Shown here piece after piece: positions 1-7,377 of a stretch of 60,386 nucleotides of DNA. This DNA is from CAZSAT01 sp964604675 (lineage in GTDB: Bacteria > Myxococcota_A > UBA796 > CAJQPC01): the NCBI GenBank assembly GCA_964604675.1, contig CAZSAT010000032.1, positions 1 through 60,386 on the forward strand. The letters run 5' to 3'. The translations under genes were made by a program, and so were the position numbers. Position 1 is the stretch's first letter; each line of letters starts with the position of its first letter. The notes under the pieces are model-generated. The model saw only the letters and a program-made list of their open reading frames with translations. It searched no databases and had not been told where the DNA came from.

Positions 1-2
1 GG

Positions 3-449
3 AACGTTGTGGGAGCGAGGGGCCAGCCGTTCCGGGCCATCGTCAACATCGGCAGCGCGATGGGGTGGCAGGCGATGCCGCGCATGGCGGTCTACGCCGC
101 GAGCAAGGCCTTCGTGATGGCCTGGACCGAGGGGCTCGCCGAGGAGCTGCGCGGCACGGGCGTCAGCGCGCACTGCATCTGCCCGGGCGCCACGCCGACC
201 GAGTTCGGCGACGTGGCGGGCGCCGACCCGCTGGTGCTGAAGGCCACCTACGCGGTCGGCACCTCGGTGGACCAGGTGGTCCGCGCCACCGAGGCCGCCA
301 GCCGGGGTCGCGCGGGCGCCGTGGTCGTCCCCGGCCTTCTGAACAAGCTCGTGGTGCTGTTCAGCGCGCTCAGCCCGCGCTGGCTCAGCCGCCTGACCAC
401 GGGCCTGGTGATGCGAGGGCGGATCCGCGCGGATCGCGCGGTCGGCTAG
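3..449 (+). CDS. SDR-family oxidoreductase, C-terminal part (5' truncated by window edge)
   Basis: The frame is already open at the first base, so this is the C-terminal 148 residues of a longer gene. It carries the short-chain dehydrogenase core: an IVNIGS strand ending in the catalytic Ser region, then YAASKAF, which supplies the Tyr and Lys of the YxxxK pair, then the CPGATPTEF segment after the active site. The final 30 residues are hydrophobic and basic, as in the membrane-associated ketoreductase-like SDRs. The Rossmann nucleotide-binding N-terminus lies outside the window, so cofactor and substrate cannot be judged. A GTG at 9 is not the real start because conserved sequence precedes it. 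It ends 4 bases before the convergent aminotransferase gene. Confidence 0.85.
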   Translation, partial: NVVGARGQPFRAIVNIGSAMGWQAMPRMAVYAASKAFVMAWTEGLAEELRGTGVSAHCICPGATPTEFGDVAGADPLVLKATYAVGTSVDQVVRATEAASRGRAGAVVVPGLLNKLVVLFSALSPRWLSRLTTGLVMRGRIRADRAVG

Positions 450-453
450 ATCG

Positions 454-1575
454 CTAGGCCTGGGCCGCCAGAGCCTGCTCCAGGCCAGCGACGCACAGCG
501 TGACGTTCCGCTCGGTGCAGGCGCTGCCCATCAGTCCGATGCGCCAGACCTTCCCGGCCATCGGTCCCAGGCCGCCACCGATCTCGAGGCCGAGGTGCTC
601 GAGCAGGTGGGCCCGCACCGCCTTGTCCTGCACGCCGTCCGGGATCGACACCACGGTGAGCTGCGGCATCCGCGTGTTCGCTGCCACCGGAAGACTCAGC
701 CCGAGGCCCTCGAGGCCTTCAGCCAACGAGGCGCCGTGGCGTGCGTGCCGCGCGTACCGCGCCTCGAGGCCCTCCTCGAGCACGAGCCGCAGCGCTTCGT
801 GCAGCGCGTACACGCTGTTGACCGGCGCGGTGTGGTGGTAGGCGCGCTCGCCGCCCCAGTACTTCGTGATCAGCGACAGATCGAGGTACCAGCTCTGGAC
901 GGGCGACTTGCGGTCCTGCAGGGCGGCCACGGCCCGATCCGAGAAGCTGACGGGCGCCAGGCCCGGGGGCGCGGACAGGCACTTCTGGGTGCCGCCGTAC
1001 ATGGCGTCGACGCCGTGGTCATCGAGATCGACGGGCACCCCGCCGGTGGACGTGACCGCGTCGATCATCAGCAGCGCTCCGAGCTCGTCGGCCAGCTCGC
1101 GCAGACCCGCCAGGGGCTGGAGCGCGCCGGTGGAGGTCTCGGCGTGCACGACGGCCACGAGCTTGTAGGCGCGACCGCCCGCCGCCGCCCGCAAGGCCTC
1201 GGTCGACATGGCTTCACCCCACCGCGCCTCGACCGGCGTGACCTCGGCTCCGCAACGGCGGGCCACCTCACACATGCGCGTGCCGAACACGCCGTTCACG
1301 CCGATGAGGGCGCGATCCCCCGGCTCGAGCAGGTTGACGAGGCAGGTCTCCATGCCCGCGGAGCCGGTCCCCGAGATCGGCAGGGTCAGCCGGTTCTCCG
1401 TGCCCAGCACCGCGCGCAACATGGCCGCCGTCTCGTCCATGATCTCCAGGAAGCGCGGGTCGAGATGCCCCAGGGTGGGGCGCGACATGGCCTGCAGCAC
1501 GCTCGGCGCGACGTCGGAAGGACCCGGTCCCATGAGGACGCGGCTCGGGGGATCGATGGGGGCGAAGGGACGCAT
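454..1575 (-). CDS. Class V aminotransferase, alanine-glyoxylate / serine-glyoxylate type
   Basis: A 373-residue PLP enzyme of the alanine-glyoxylate/serine-pyruvate aminotransferase family, which is usually 380-400 residues. The N-terminus has the family's MGPGPSDV and the LGHLDPRF segment; the middle has HAETSTG; the PLP lysine lies in GGTQKCL; the C-terminal part has WRIGLMG. The start is the ATG at 1575, with a GAGGAG ribosome site about 8 bases upstream; the open frame continues further upstream but that part lacks homology character. Glyoxylate is the likely amino acceptor, which fits the presence of isocitrate lyase and malate synthase 1.3 kb away, although the two small lipoprotein genes lie between. 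The exact amino donor is not determined. Confidence 0.88.
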   Translation of the reverse strand: MRPFAPIDPPSRVLMGPGPSDVAPSVLQAMSRPTLGHLDPRFLEIMDETAAMLRAVLGTENRLTLPISGTGSAGMETCLVNLLEPGDRALIGVNGVFGTRMCEVARRCGAEVTPVEARWGEAMSTEALRAAAGGRAYKLVAVVHAETSTGALQPLAGLRELADELGALLMIDAVTSTGGVPVDLDDHGVDAMYGGTQKCLSAPPGLAPVSFSDRAVAALQDRKSPVQSWYLDLSLITKYWGGERAYHHTAPVNSVYALHEALRLVLEEGLEARYARHARHGASLAEGLEGLGLSLPVAANTRMPQLTVVSIPDGVQDKAVRAHLLEHLGLEIGGGLGPMAGKVWRIGLMGSACTERNVTLCVAGLEQALAAQA

Positions 1576-1601
1576 GCAGAGGCTCCTCGTGGGAGCCCTG
1601 C

Positions 1602-2243
1602 TTAGCTCCCCGTGTCCCCGCTGTCCTCGGCGGGGCCGCCGGAGTCGCCCGACGAGCCGGTGTCTGCGGTGTCTGCGGTGTCTGCGGTGTCTGCGGTGTC
1701 CGCAGTGTCTGCGTCCGAGTCCGCACCGCCAGAACCGACTCCGGTGTCGGCCGTGTCGCCGGTGCCCTCGGACAGTTCCTCGACGGCGTTCAGGGTGAAG
1801 GTGGTCCCGGAGACGTTGACGGCCATGAAGAACGACGCCGCGAGCACCTCGAGCTTCACGTCCTGGTCGTTGGTCGCGCTCAAGCCGGCCACACCGCCGA
1901 TCAGCGTGAGCGACTCGAAGGAGCCTCGGTACCGGCCCAGCAGGTCCTGGCCGTACAGAGGCGCCACGGTGTCGGGCACGTAGAGCTCCACCTCGGCCTT
2001 CTCGAAGCTGCTCATCACGGCGAAGCAGCAGCCGCCGAAGCCGCCTCGGAGCTCCACGAGCTGGCGATGCTCCGAGCCGTAGGGGTCCTTCACCACCAGG
2101 GTGCCGTCGCCCGCCAACGCGCCACCGAGCACGCCGAAGGCGCCGAACCCGAGGCCCTCGAGCCACGCCTCCTCGACCTCCACGTCCTGCAGCGACAGGG
2201 CGTCGATCTGGCTGTGGCAGGCGAACAAGAGCGCCGCGATCAC
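1602..2243 (-). CDS. Small predicted lipoprotein with Asp-Thr-Ala repeat tail
   Basis: A 213-residue protein of unknown function. It starts with a GTG that overlaps the stop of the upstream gene (GTGA), giving a minimal leader ending in the lipobox LLFAC, so Cys 9 would be lipidated. The body (residues about 20-150) resembles that of the upstream gene: both have EAW near the start, a Gly-rich turn followed by LV, and an LG-YRG...LT-I-G...DV block. The last 60 residues are low complexity, built from Asp, Thr, Ala, Ser and Gly, with a run of DTA units that looks like a surface-exposed spacer. Such Asp/Thr tails are common in predicted exported proteins of myxobacteria-like genomes. Confidence 0.75.
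   Translation of the reverse strand: MIAALLFACHSQIDALSLQDVEVEEAWLEGLGFGAFGVLGGALAGDGTLVVKDPYGSEHRQLVELRGGFGGCCFAVMSSFEKAEVELYVPDTVAPLYGQDLLGRYRGSFESLTLIGGVAGLSATNDQDVKLEVLAASFFMAVNVSGTTFTLNAVEELSEGTGDTADTGVGSGGADSDADTADTADTADTADTADTGSSGDSGGPAEDSGDTGS
1661..1714. repeat. 9-bp tandem repeat, six units
   Basis: Six head-to-tail copies of TGTCTGCGG (the fifth and sixth copies differ by one or two bases) lie inside the lipoprotein gene and, read on the minus strand, encode consecutive Asp-Thr-Ala triplets. The period is a multiple of three, so copy-number changes would only lengthen or shorten the tail without breaking the frame. Confidence 0.9.
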
Positions 2244-2755
2244 AGCAGCTCCTCCGCGAGCCACGCCTCGACGTCGTCGGCGGTCTCGTAGCGCACGATC
2301 GCTTCGTCGGGGGTGACCGTGAGCCACTCGAAGGAGAAGCCGACCCCCACCCCGAGCCCGAGCTGGGCCATGTCGAACTCCACGTCGTGGGCGTTCTTCA
2401 GGTGGTGGGTGTCGGCGCCCGCGATCACGGTCAGGGCCGGACTTCGACCGCGGTAGGTGCCGAGGATCTCCTCGCCGCGGGTGTCGTCGGGCAGCTCGAG
2501 CATCACGTCGCGCCCGAGGCCGGCGACCGCTTCGACGTCCAGGCCGACCGTGCCACCGTCGAGGGTCATGAGCGCCCCGTAGAAGCCGACCTCGTCGCGG
2601 GGCACGGCCACCAGGCGGCCGCTGCCCGACACCTTGCCGCCGATCACGGCGACGGTGTCGAGCTTGCAGTCGTAGATCCAGGCCTCCCGGATGGGGACGC
2701 CGAGCAGTTCGCCGGGGTCGACCGGCGCACAAGCGAACAACAGGGGGAACAACAT
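2240..2755 (-). CDS. Small predicted lipoprotein, paralogue of the next gene
   Basis: A 171-residue protein from the ATG at 2755; a GTG two codons upstream (2761) is the alternative, and neither has a clear ribosome site. The leader MLFPLLFAC is short and uncharged with a plausible lipobox. The body shares with the downstream gene an EAW motif, a GG...SG.G.LVAV segment and an ILGTYRG...LTVIAG...HDVEF block, so the two are probably an old tandem duplication. Unlike its partner it ends without the Asp-Thr tail. Stop and start overlap by 4 bases (GTGA), implying coupled translation. Function unknown. Confidence 0.72.
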   Translation of the reverse strand: MLFPLLFACAPVDPGELLGVPIREAWIYDCKLDTVAVIGGKVSGSGRLVAVPRDEVGFYGALMTLDGGTVGLDVEAVAGLGRDVMLELPDDTRGEEILGTYRGRSPALTVIAGADTHHLKNAHDVEFDMAQLGLGVGVGFSFEWLTVTPDEAIVRYETADDVEAWLAEELL

Positions 2756-2819
2756 GGGCACGGCGAGTGTGACACCGATCGGCCGGCGGGGCGCTACGCG
2801 CTCGGGCGCGAAGCACGTC

Positions 2820-2852
2820 GGACCCCGTCCCCGTCGGGCGGGGAAGGGGTCC
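2820..2852 (-). terminator. Strong hairpin downstream of aceA
   Basis: GGACCCC at 2820-2826 pairs with GGGGTCC at 2846-2852, and the inner TCCCCG / CGGGGA pair after one mismatch, leaving a five-base loop. This lies in the 115-base gap between the aceA stop and the next leftward gene. There is no following T-tract on the minus strand, so it may act as an RNA 3' end stabiliser or a weak terminator rather than a classical intrinsic terminator. Confidence 0.5.
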
Positions 2853-2876
2853 GGGAGGCGTCGACGCTCCAGGGCC

Positions 2877-4130
2877 TCAGAACTGGTCGGCCTCGGTGCT
2901 CTCCGCCAGGGCGAGCGTGGAGCTCATGCCCCCGCTCAGCACCTGGCTGACCTGGTCGAAGTAGCCCACGCCGACCTCGCGCTGGTGGCGCGTGGCGCTG
3001 TAGCCCTGCTCTTCGGCCTCGAACTCCGCCTGCTGCAGCTCCGAGTAGGCGCTCATGCCGCGTTCCTTGTAGCCGCGCGCCAGCTGGAACATGCCGTGGT
3101 TCAGCGCGTGGAAGCCCGCGAGGGTCACGAACTGGAACTTGAAGCCCATCGCGCCGAGCTCGCGCTGGAACTTGGCGATGGTGGCCTCGTCGAGCTTCGC
3201 CTTCCAGTTGAAGCTGGGGCTGCAGTTGTACGCCATCATCTTGCCGGGGAACCTGGCGTGGATGGCCTCTGCGAACTGGCGCGCCTCGTCGAGATCGGGG
3301 TGGCTCGTCTCCATCCACAGCAGGTCGGCGTAGGGCGCGTACGCCAGGCCGCGAGCGATGGCCATGTCGATGCCGCCGCCAATGCGGTGGAAGCCCTCGG
3401 GGGTGCGCTCCTCGCTCGTGATGAAGGGGTGGTCCACCGGGTCCACGTCGCTCGTCATCAGCTTGGCGCTGTCGGCGTCGGTGCGCGCGATCAGCACGGT
3501 GGGCACGTCGAGCACGTCGGCCGCCAGGCGGGCCGAGACGAGCGTCCGGACGAAGTGCTTGGTCGGCACGAGCACCTTGCCGCCGAGGTGGCCGCACTTC
3601 TTCTCGCTCGAGAGCTGGTCCTCGAAGTGCACCCCTGCGGCGCCTGCTTCGATCATCGACTTCATCAGCTCGAACACGTTGAGCGGTCCCCCGAAGCCCG
3701 CCTCGGCGTCGGCCACGATCGGCGCGAACCAGCAGCGCTTGGCGCCGCCCTCGGCGTGCTCGATCTGGTCGGCGCGCTGGAGCGCCTGGTTGATGCGCTT
3801 CACGACCTGCGGAACCGAGTTCACCGGGTACAGCGACTGGTCCGGGTACATCTGGCCGGACACGTTCGCGTCGGCCGCGACCTGCCAGCCGGACAGGTAG
3901 ATGGCCTCCAGACCCGCCTTGACCATCTGCATCGCCTGGTTGCCGGTCAGCGCACCCAGCGCGTTGACGTAGGGCCGCTCGTGCATGAGCTTCCACAGCC
4001 GGCGAGCGCCCAGATCGGCCAGCGTGTGCTGCACGGTGATCGAGCCGCGGAGCTTCTCCACGTCCTCCTGGGTGTAGGGGCGGTGGATGCCATTCCAGCG
4101 GTTCTCGAGGGCGGCGTCGGCGAGGGGCAT
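2877..4130 (-). CDS. aceA: Isocitrate lyase
   Basis: A 417-residue cytosolic enzyme that splits isocitrate into glyoxylate and succinate, the first step of the glyoxylate shunt. The active-site signature KKCGH with its catalytic Cys sits near residue 177, and the substrate and Mg-binding segments TGNQAMQ..., SGWQVAAD, ADAEAGFGG, FEDQ and NCSPSFNW are intact. Length matches the short bacterial form (E. coli 434). The ATG at 4130 is preferred over a TTG at 4145 because it follows a TGGAGAT ribosome site by about 6 bases. It lies 33 bases downstream of aceB and is almost certainly co-transcribed with it, as in many bacteria. Regulation is probably from the shared region upstream of aceB. Confidence 0.97.
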   Translation of the reverse strand: MPLADAALENRWNGIHRPYTQEDVEKLRGSITVQHTLADLGARRLWKLMHERPYVNALGALTGNQAMQMVKAGLEAIYLSGWQVAADANVSGQMYPDQSLYPVNSVPQVVKRINQALQRADQIEHAEGGAKRCWFAPIVADAEAGFGGPLNVFELMKSMIEAGAAGVHFEDQLSSEKKCGHLGGKVLVPTKHFVRTLVSARLAADVLDVPTVLIARTDADSAKLMTSDVDPVDHPFITSEERTPEGFHRIGGGIDMAIARGLAYAPYADLLWMETSHPDLDEARQFAEAIHARFPGKMMAYNCSPSFNWKAKLDEATIAKFQRELGAMGFKFQFVTLAGFHALNHGMFQLARGYKERGMSAYSELQQAEFEAEEQGYSATRHQREVGVGYFDQVSQVLSGGMSSTLALAESTEADQF

Positions 4131-4163
4131 GGGATCTCCAGTCAAGACGGGAAGCTAGGGGAA

Positions 4164-5774
4164 CTAGGCGGTGAGGTGGTCGTAGGCGGGCAGGGTGAGG
4201 AAGCTCGGGAAGGTGTCGGCGGTGGCGACCTGCTCGAACACCGCCCGCGCGGTGTCGAAGGCGCCGGCCTCGAAGGCGGCGTCACCGAGCTGGGCGCGGA
4301 TGCTCGCCAGCTCCTCGTCGAGGACCTGGCTGACGAGCTCGCGGGTCACCACGGTCCCGTCGTCGAGCGAGGCGCCGTGCCGCACCCACTGCCAGAGCTG
4401 GGTGCGGCTGATCTCCGCGGTCGCGGCGTCCTCCATCAGGTCGTAGAGCGGCACGCAGCCGTTCCCGCGGAGCCACGCCTCCAGGTAGAGCAACCCCACG
4501 TTCACGTTCTCGCGCACGCCGTCCAGGCTGCGGGTGCCGGTGGGCACTGCCAACAGGTCGCTCGCGGTCGTGGCCACGTCCAGCCGCTTCTCGTGGATCT
4601 GGTTGGGCGTGGGCATGTGGGCATCGAAGACGTTGCGCGCGACGGCCACGAGGCCGGGGTGGGCCACCCAGGTCCCGTCGTGGCCGTCGGTGACCTCGCG
4701 GAGCTTGTCGTTCTCGACCTTGGCGATCGCGGCGGCGTTGAGCTCCGGGTCGCGCTTGATGGGGATCTGCGCGGCCATGCCGCCCATCGCGTGCACCTCG
4801 CGCTTGTGGCAGGTCTGGATCAAGAGCTGCGTGTAGGCCCGCATGAAGGGCTGGGTCATGCCGATCTGGCCGCGGTCGGGCATCACGGCGTCGGCGTGTT
4901 CCCGGCGGGTCTTGATGAAGCTGAAGATGTAGTCCCAGCGGCCGCAGTTCAGGCCCGCGCTGTGCTCGCGGAGCTCCCAGAGGATCTCGTGCATCTCGAA
5001 GGCCGCCGGCAGGGTCTCGATGAGCACCGTGGCCTTCACGCTGCCCTGGGGGACGCCCAGCAGGTCCTGCGCCTTGACGAAGACCTGGTTCCAGATGCGC
5101 GCCTCGAGGTGGCTCTGCAGCTTGGGCAGGTAGAAGTAGGGACCGCTGTCGCGCGCGAGCAGCTCCCGCGCGTTGTGGAAGAAGTAGAGGCCGAAGTCGA
5201 CCAGGCAGCCGGGCACGGGACGCCCGTCCAGCTCCAGACCGCGCTCGACGAGGTGGAGGCCGCGAGGCCGGACGAGCAGCGTGGCGACCTTGTCGTTCAG
5301 CGCGTAGTGCTTGTCCTTGGCGATGCTGTAGAAGCTGATGGTCCGACGGACGGCGTCGCGCAGGTTCACCTGGCCGTGGACGTTGTTGGACCACGTGGGG
5401 CTGTTGGAGTCCTCGAAGTCGGCCATGAAGGTCGACGCGCCCGCGTTGAGCGCGTTGATGATCATCTTGCGGTCGACCGGCCCCGTGATCTCGACGCGGC
5501 GGTCCTGCAGGTCGGCGGGCAGCGGGGCCACCGTCCAGTCGGCTTCGCGGATCGAGGCGGTCTCGGGGGCGAAGGAGGGGTTGGCGCCTCGGTCGTAGTG
5601 CGCCTGCACCTCGGCGCGACGGGCCAGGGCCGCGTCGATGTCGCCCCGGAAGGCGTCGACCAACGCCGTGACGAACGCCAGCGCTGGCTCGGTCAGGATC
5701 TGCTCGAAGCCCGGCTCGTGTGCGCCCACCACGGTGAGGGTGCGCGCGCCGCGATTCGCTGGCGTGATCTCCAT
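4164..5774 (-). CDS. aceB: Malate synthase A
   Basis: A 536-residue malate synthase of the A type (E. coli AceB is 533), which condenses glyoxylate with acetyl-CoA to malate, the second shunt step. Visible landmarks are FMADFEDSNSPTW, VRPRGLHL (with the catalytic Arg), LPKLQSH, GRWDYIFSF, MGGMAAQIPI and WVAHPGL. The start is the ATG at 5774, which has a textbook AGGAGG 7 bases upstream; the frame stays open further to 5876 but that extension lacks family sequence. The gene leads the aceB-aceA pair and is divergent from a ScfR/RamB-type regulator, the arrangement expected for acetate or fatty-acid control. Confidence 0.97.
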   Translation of the reverse strand: MEITPANRGARTLTVVGAHEPGFEQILTEPALAFVTALVDAFRGDIDAALARRAEVQAHYDRGANPSFAPETASIREADWTVAPLPADLQDRRVEITGPVDRKMIINALNAGASTFMADFEDSNSPTWSNNVHGQVNLRDAVRRTISFYSIAKDKHYALNDKVATLLVRPRGLHLVERGLELDGRPVPGCLVDFGLYFFHNARELLARDSGPYFYLPKLQSHLEARIWNQVFVKAQDLLGVPQGSVKATVLIETLPAAFEMHEILWELREHSAGLNCGRWDYIFSFIKTRREHADAVMPDRGQIGMTQPFMRAYTQLLIQTCHKREVHAMGGMAAQIPIKRDPELNAAAIAKVENDKLREVTDGHDGTWVAHPGLVAVARNVFDAHMPTPNQIHEKRLDVATTASDLLAVPTGTRSLDGVRENVNVGLLYLEAWLRGNGCVPLYDLMEDAATAEISRTQLWQWVRHGASLDDGTVVTRELVSQVLDEELASIRAQLGDAAFEAGAFDTARAVFEQVATADTFPSFLTLPAYDHLTA

Positions 5775-5838
5775 GAGGGTGCCTCCTCGTTGCACCTTGA
5801 ACGTGACCCGCCGGGGCGGGATGGATCTACTGTTTGAG

Positions 5839-5912
5839 CTGTCACCCGCATGGTCTGTGAATACCTGTTCATCCATTTGCAGTGAACGCTGTCAATCTGT
5901 AAAGTGTTGACA
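5839..5912. promoter_or_regulatory. Repeated palindromic boxes between aceB and its divergent regulator
   Basis: The 156-base gap contains two adjacent 24-base units, 5865-5888 and 5889-5912, both beginning CTGT and each holding an inverted repeat with an 11-base spacer: GTTCA/TGAAC (5867-5871 and 5883-5887) and TGTCAA/TTGACA (5890-5895 and 5907-5912). A weaker third copy starts CTGTCAC at 5839. Matching half-sites of the two clear units are exactly 24 bases apart. The first unit also holds a TTTGCA core resembling the binding motif of the corynebacterial regulator RamB. This is a good candidate operator for the adjacent regulator acting on itself and on aceBA; binding is inferred. Confidence 0.6.
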
Positions 5913-5930
5913 CTCGCCAAGGAAGTCAAC

Positions 5931-7340
5931 GTGGATGACGCAGGCATGGGCGCCAAGGTGCGCGCCCTACGGCTCCGGGAAGGCATGACGCAGCGCCAAC
6001 TGGCCGAGCGCTTGGAGGTCTCGGCCAGCTACCTGAACCTCATCGAAAACAACAGGCGGCCCCTGCCGGCGAAGCTCCTCCTCAAGGCCGTGCAGATCTT
6101 CGAGGTGGACCTCACCGCGTTCTCCGACGACTCCGACCAGGTGCTCGTGGACGAGCTCCGGCAGGTGTTCGGCGACCCCGTGCTGGAGGACGCCGACGTG
6201 CGGGTAAACGAGCTCAAGAAGTTCGCCCTCCACCACCCCGGCGCCGCACAGGGCCTGGTCAAGCTCTACCGGGCGTTCCGCGCGGGGCGGGACCAGCTCC
6301 CCAGCGAAGGGGCGGCGGCGCCCGAGCCGAGCGTGGAGCGCGGGCACCTGCCCAGCGAGGAGGTCAACGACTTCATCCAGGGCCACAGGAACCACTTCCC
6401 GGAGCTGGAGGACGCCGCCGAGGCTCTGTGGATGAGCGCGGAGCTCGACGCCCACGATCTCCAGAAGGGGCTCATCGACCACCTGCGCTGGAAGCACGGT
6501 GTGCGCGTGGTCTTCGCCCAGCAGGTCGACCACACCGCGCCAGTGCGCGCCTTCGATCCGGACAACCGGGAGCTCACCCTTTCGGTGCTGTTGCCGCCCC
6601 GAAGCCGCAACTTCCACCTGGCCCACCACGTGGCGCTGCTCGACCACCCGAAGCTCCTCGACAGGCTGGTGGTCGACCCCGCGCTGAGCGCTGGCAGCCG
6701 CGTGCTCGGCCGTCTGGTCATGGCGAACTACTTCGCGGGCGCGGTGCTCATGCCCTACGAGCGCTTCGTGAACGCCGCGCGGGAGGTCCGCTACGACATC
6801 GAGCTGCTCGGGCACCGCTTCCGCACCAGCTTCGAGCAGGTCTGCCACCGCCTCACCACGCTGCAGCGGCGGGGCAACAAGGGCGTGCCATTCCACATGG
6901 TGCGCGTGGACATCGCGGGAAACATCAACAAGCGCTTCACCGCCAGCGGCATCCACTTCGCGCGCTTCTCGGGCGCCTGCCCGCGGTGGAACGTGTTCCG
7001 CGCGTTCCTGACCCCGGGTGTGATCCGTCGCCAGCTGAGCGTGATGCCCAACGGCGACCGCTACTTCTGCATCGCCCGGACCCTGAGCCGCAGCCGTGGC
7101 GGGTACCGCGCACCGACCACGGTGCACGCCATCGCTCTGGGGTGCCGACTCGACTACGCGCAGCACCTCACCTACGCCGATGGCGTGGACGTGGAGCGTG
7201 GCGACAACGTCGAGATCGGCGTGACCTGTCGGCTCTGCGATCGGCCCGACTGCACCGAGCGGGCGTTCCCCGCCCTCCAGAGCCCGCTCGCGATCGATCC
7301 GAACGTGCGCATGCCGAGCTTCTACATGTCATCCCCTTGA
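5931..7340 (+). CDS. XRE-family regulator of the ScfR/RamB type (short-chain fatty acyl / acetate metabolism)
   Basis: A 469-residue regulator. Residues about 8-62 form an XRE helix-turn-helix (MTQRQLAERLEVS...YLNLIENNRR). The middle matches the ImmA/IrrE-like sensor region of this family, with NFHLAHHVALL where peptidases would have HExxH, so it is not expected to be catalytic. The C-terminal domain ends in a Cys cluster, CRLCDRPDCTERAFP, typical of the family. The GTG at 5931 is chosen because AGGAAG lies 6 bases upstream; ATG 5946 and GTG 5904 are alternatives. Relatives such as RamB of Corynebacterium control glyoxylate-cycle genes, and this copy is divergent from aceB, so control of aceBA is a strong inference. 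The ligand is unknown. Confidence 0.88.
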   Translation: MDDAGMGAKVRALRLREGMTQRQLAERLEVSASYLNLIENNRRPLPAKLLLKAVQIFEVDLTAFSDDSDQVLVDELRQVFGDPVLEDADVRVNELKKFALHHPGAAQGLVKLYRAFRAGRDQLPSEGAAAPEPSVERGHLPSEEVNDFIQGHRNHFPELEDAAEALWMSAELDAHDLQKGLIDHLRWKHGVRVVFAQQVDHTAPVRAFDPDNRELTLSVLLPPRSRNFHLAHHVALLDHPKLLDRLVVDPALSAGSRVLGRLVMANYFAGAVLMPYERFVNAAREVRYDIELLGHRFRTSFEQVCHRLTTLQRRGNKGVPFHMVRVDIAGNINKRFTASGIHFARFSGACPRWNVFRAFLTPGVIRRQLSVMPNGDRYFCIARTLSRSRGGYRAPTTVHAIALGCRLDYAQHLTYADGVDVERGDNVEIGVTCRLCDRPDCTERAFPALQSPLAIDPNVRMPSFYMSSP

Positions 7341-7377
7341 CGCTTCGGGTGGCGTCCGCACCGGCTAAGCTCCCGTC

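Noticed and set aside
2691..5837. Long plus-strand open frame of over 1000 codons opposite aceA and aceB
   Set aside because: It is antisense to two well-supported enzymes, has no family motifs, and such frames arise from high GC in the third codon position.
5907..5912. TTGACA as a -35 element of the regulator gene
   Set aside because: No -10 element follows at 16-18 bases and the start would fall at or after the chosen GTG; the hexamer is better explained as the right arm of an inverted repeat.
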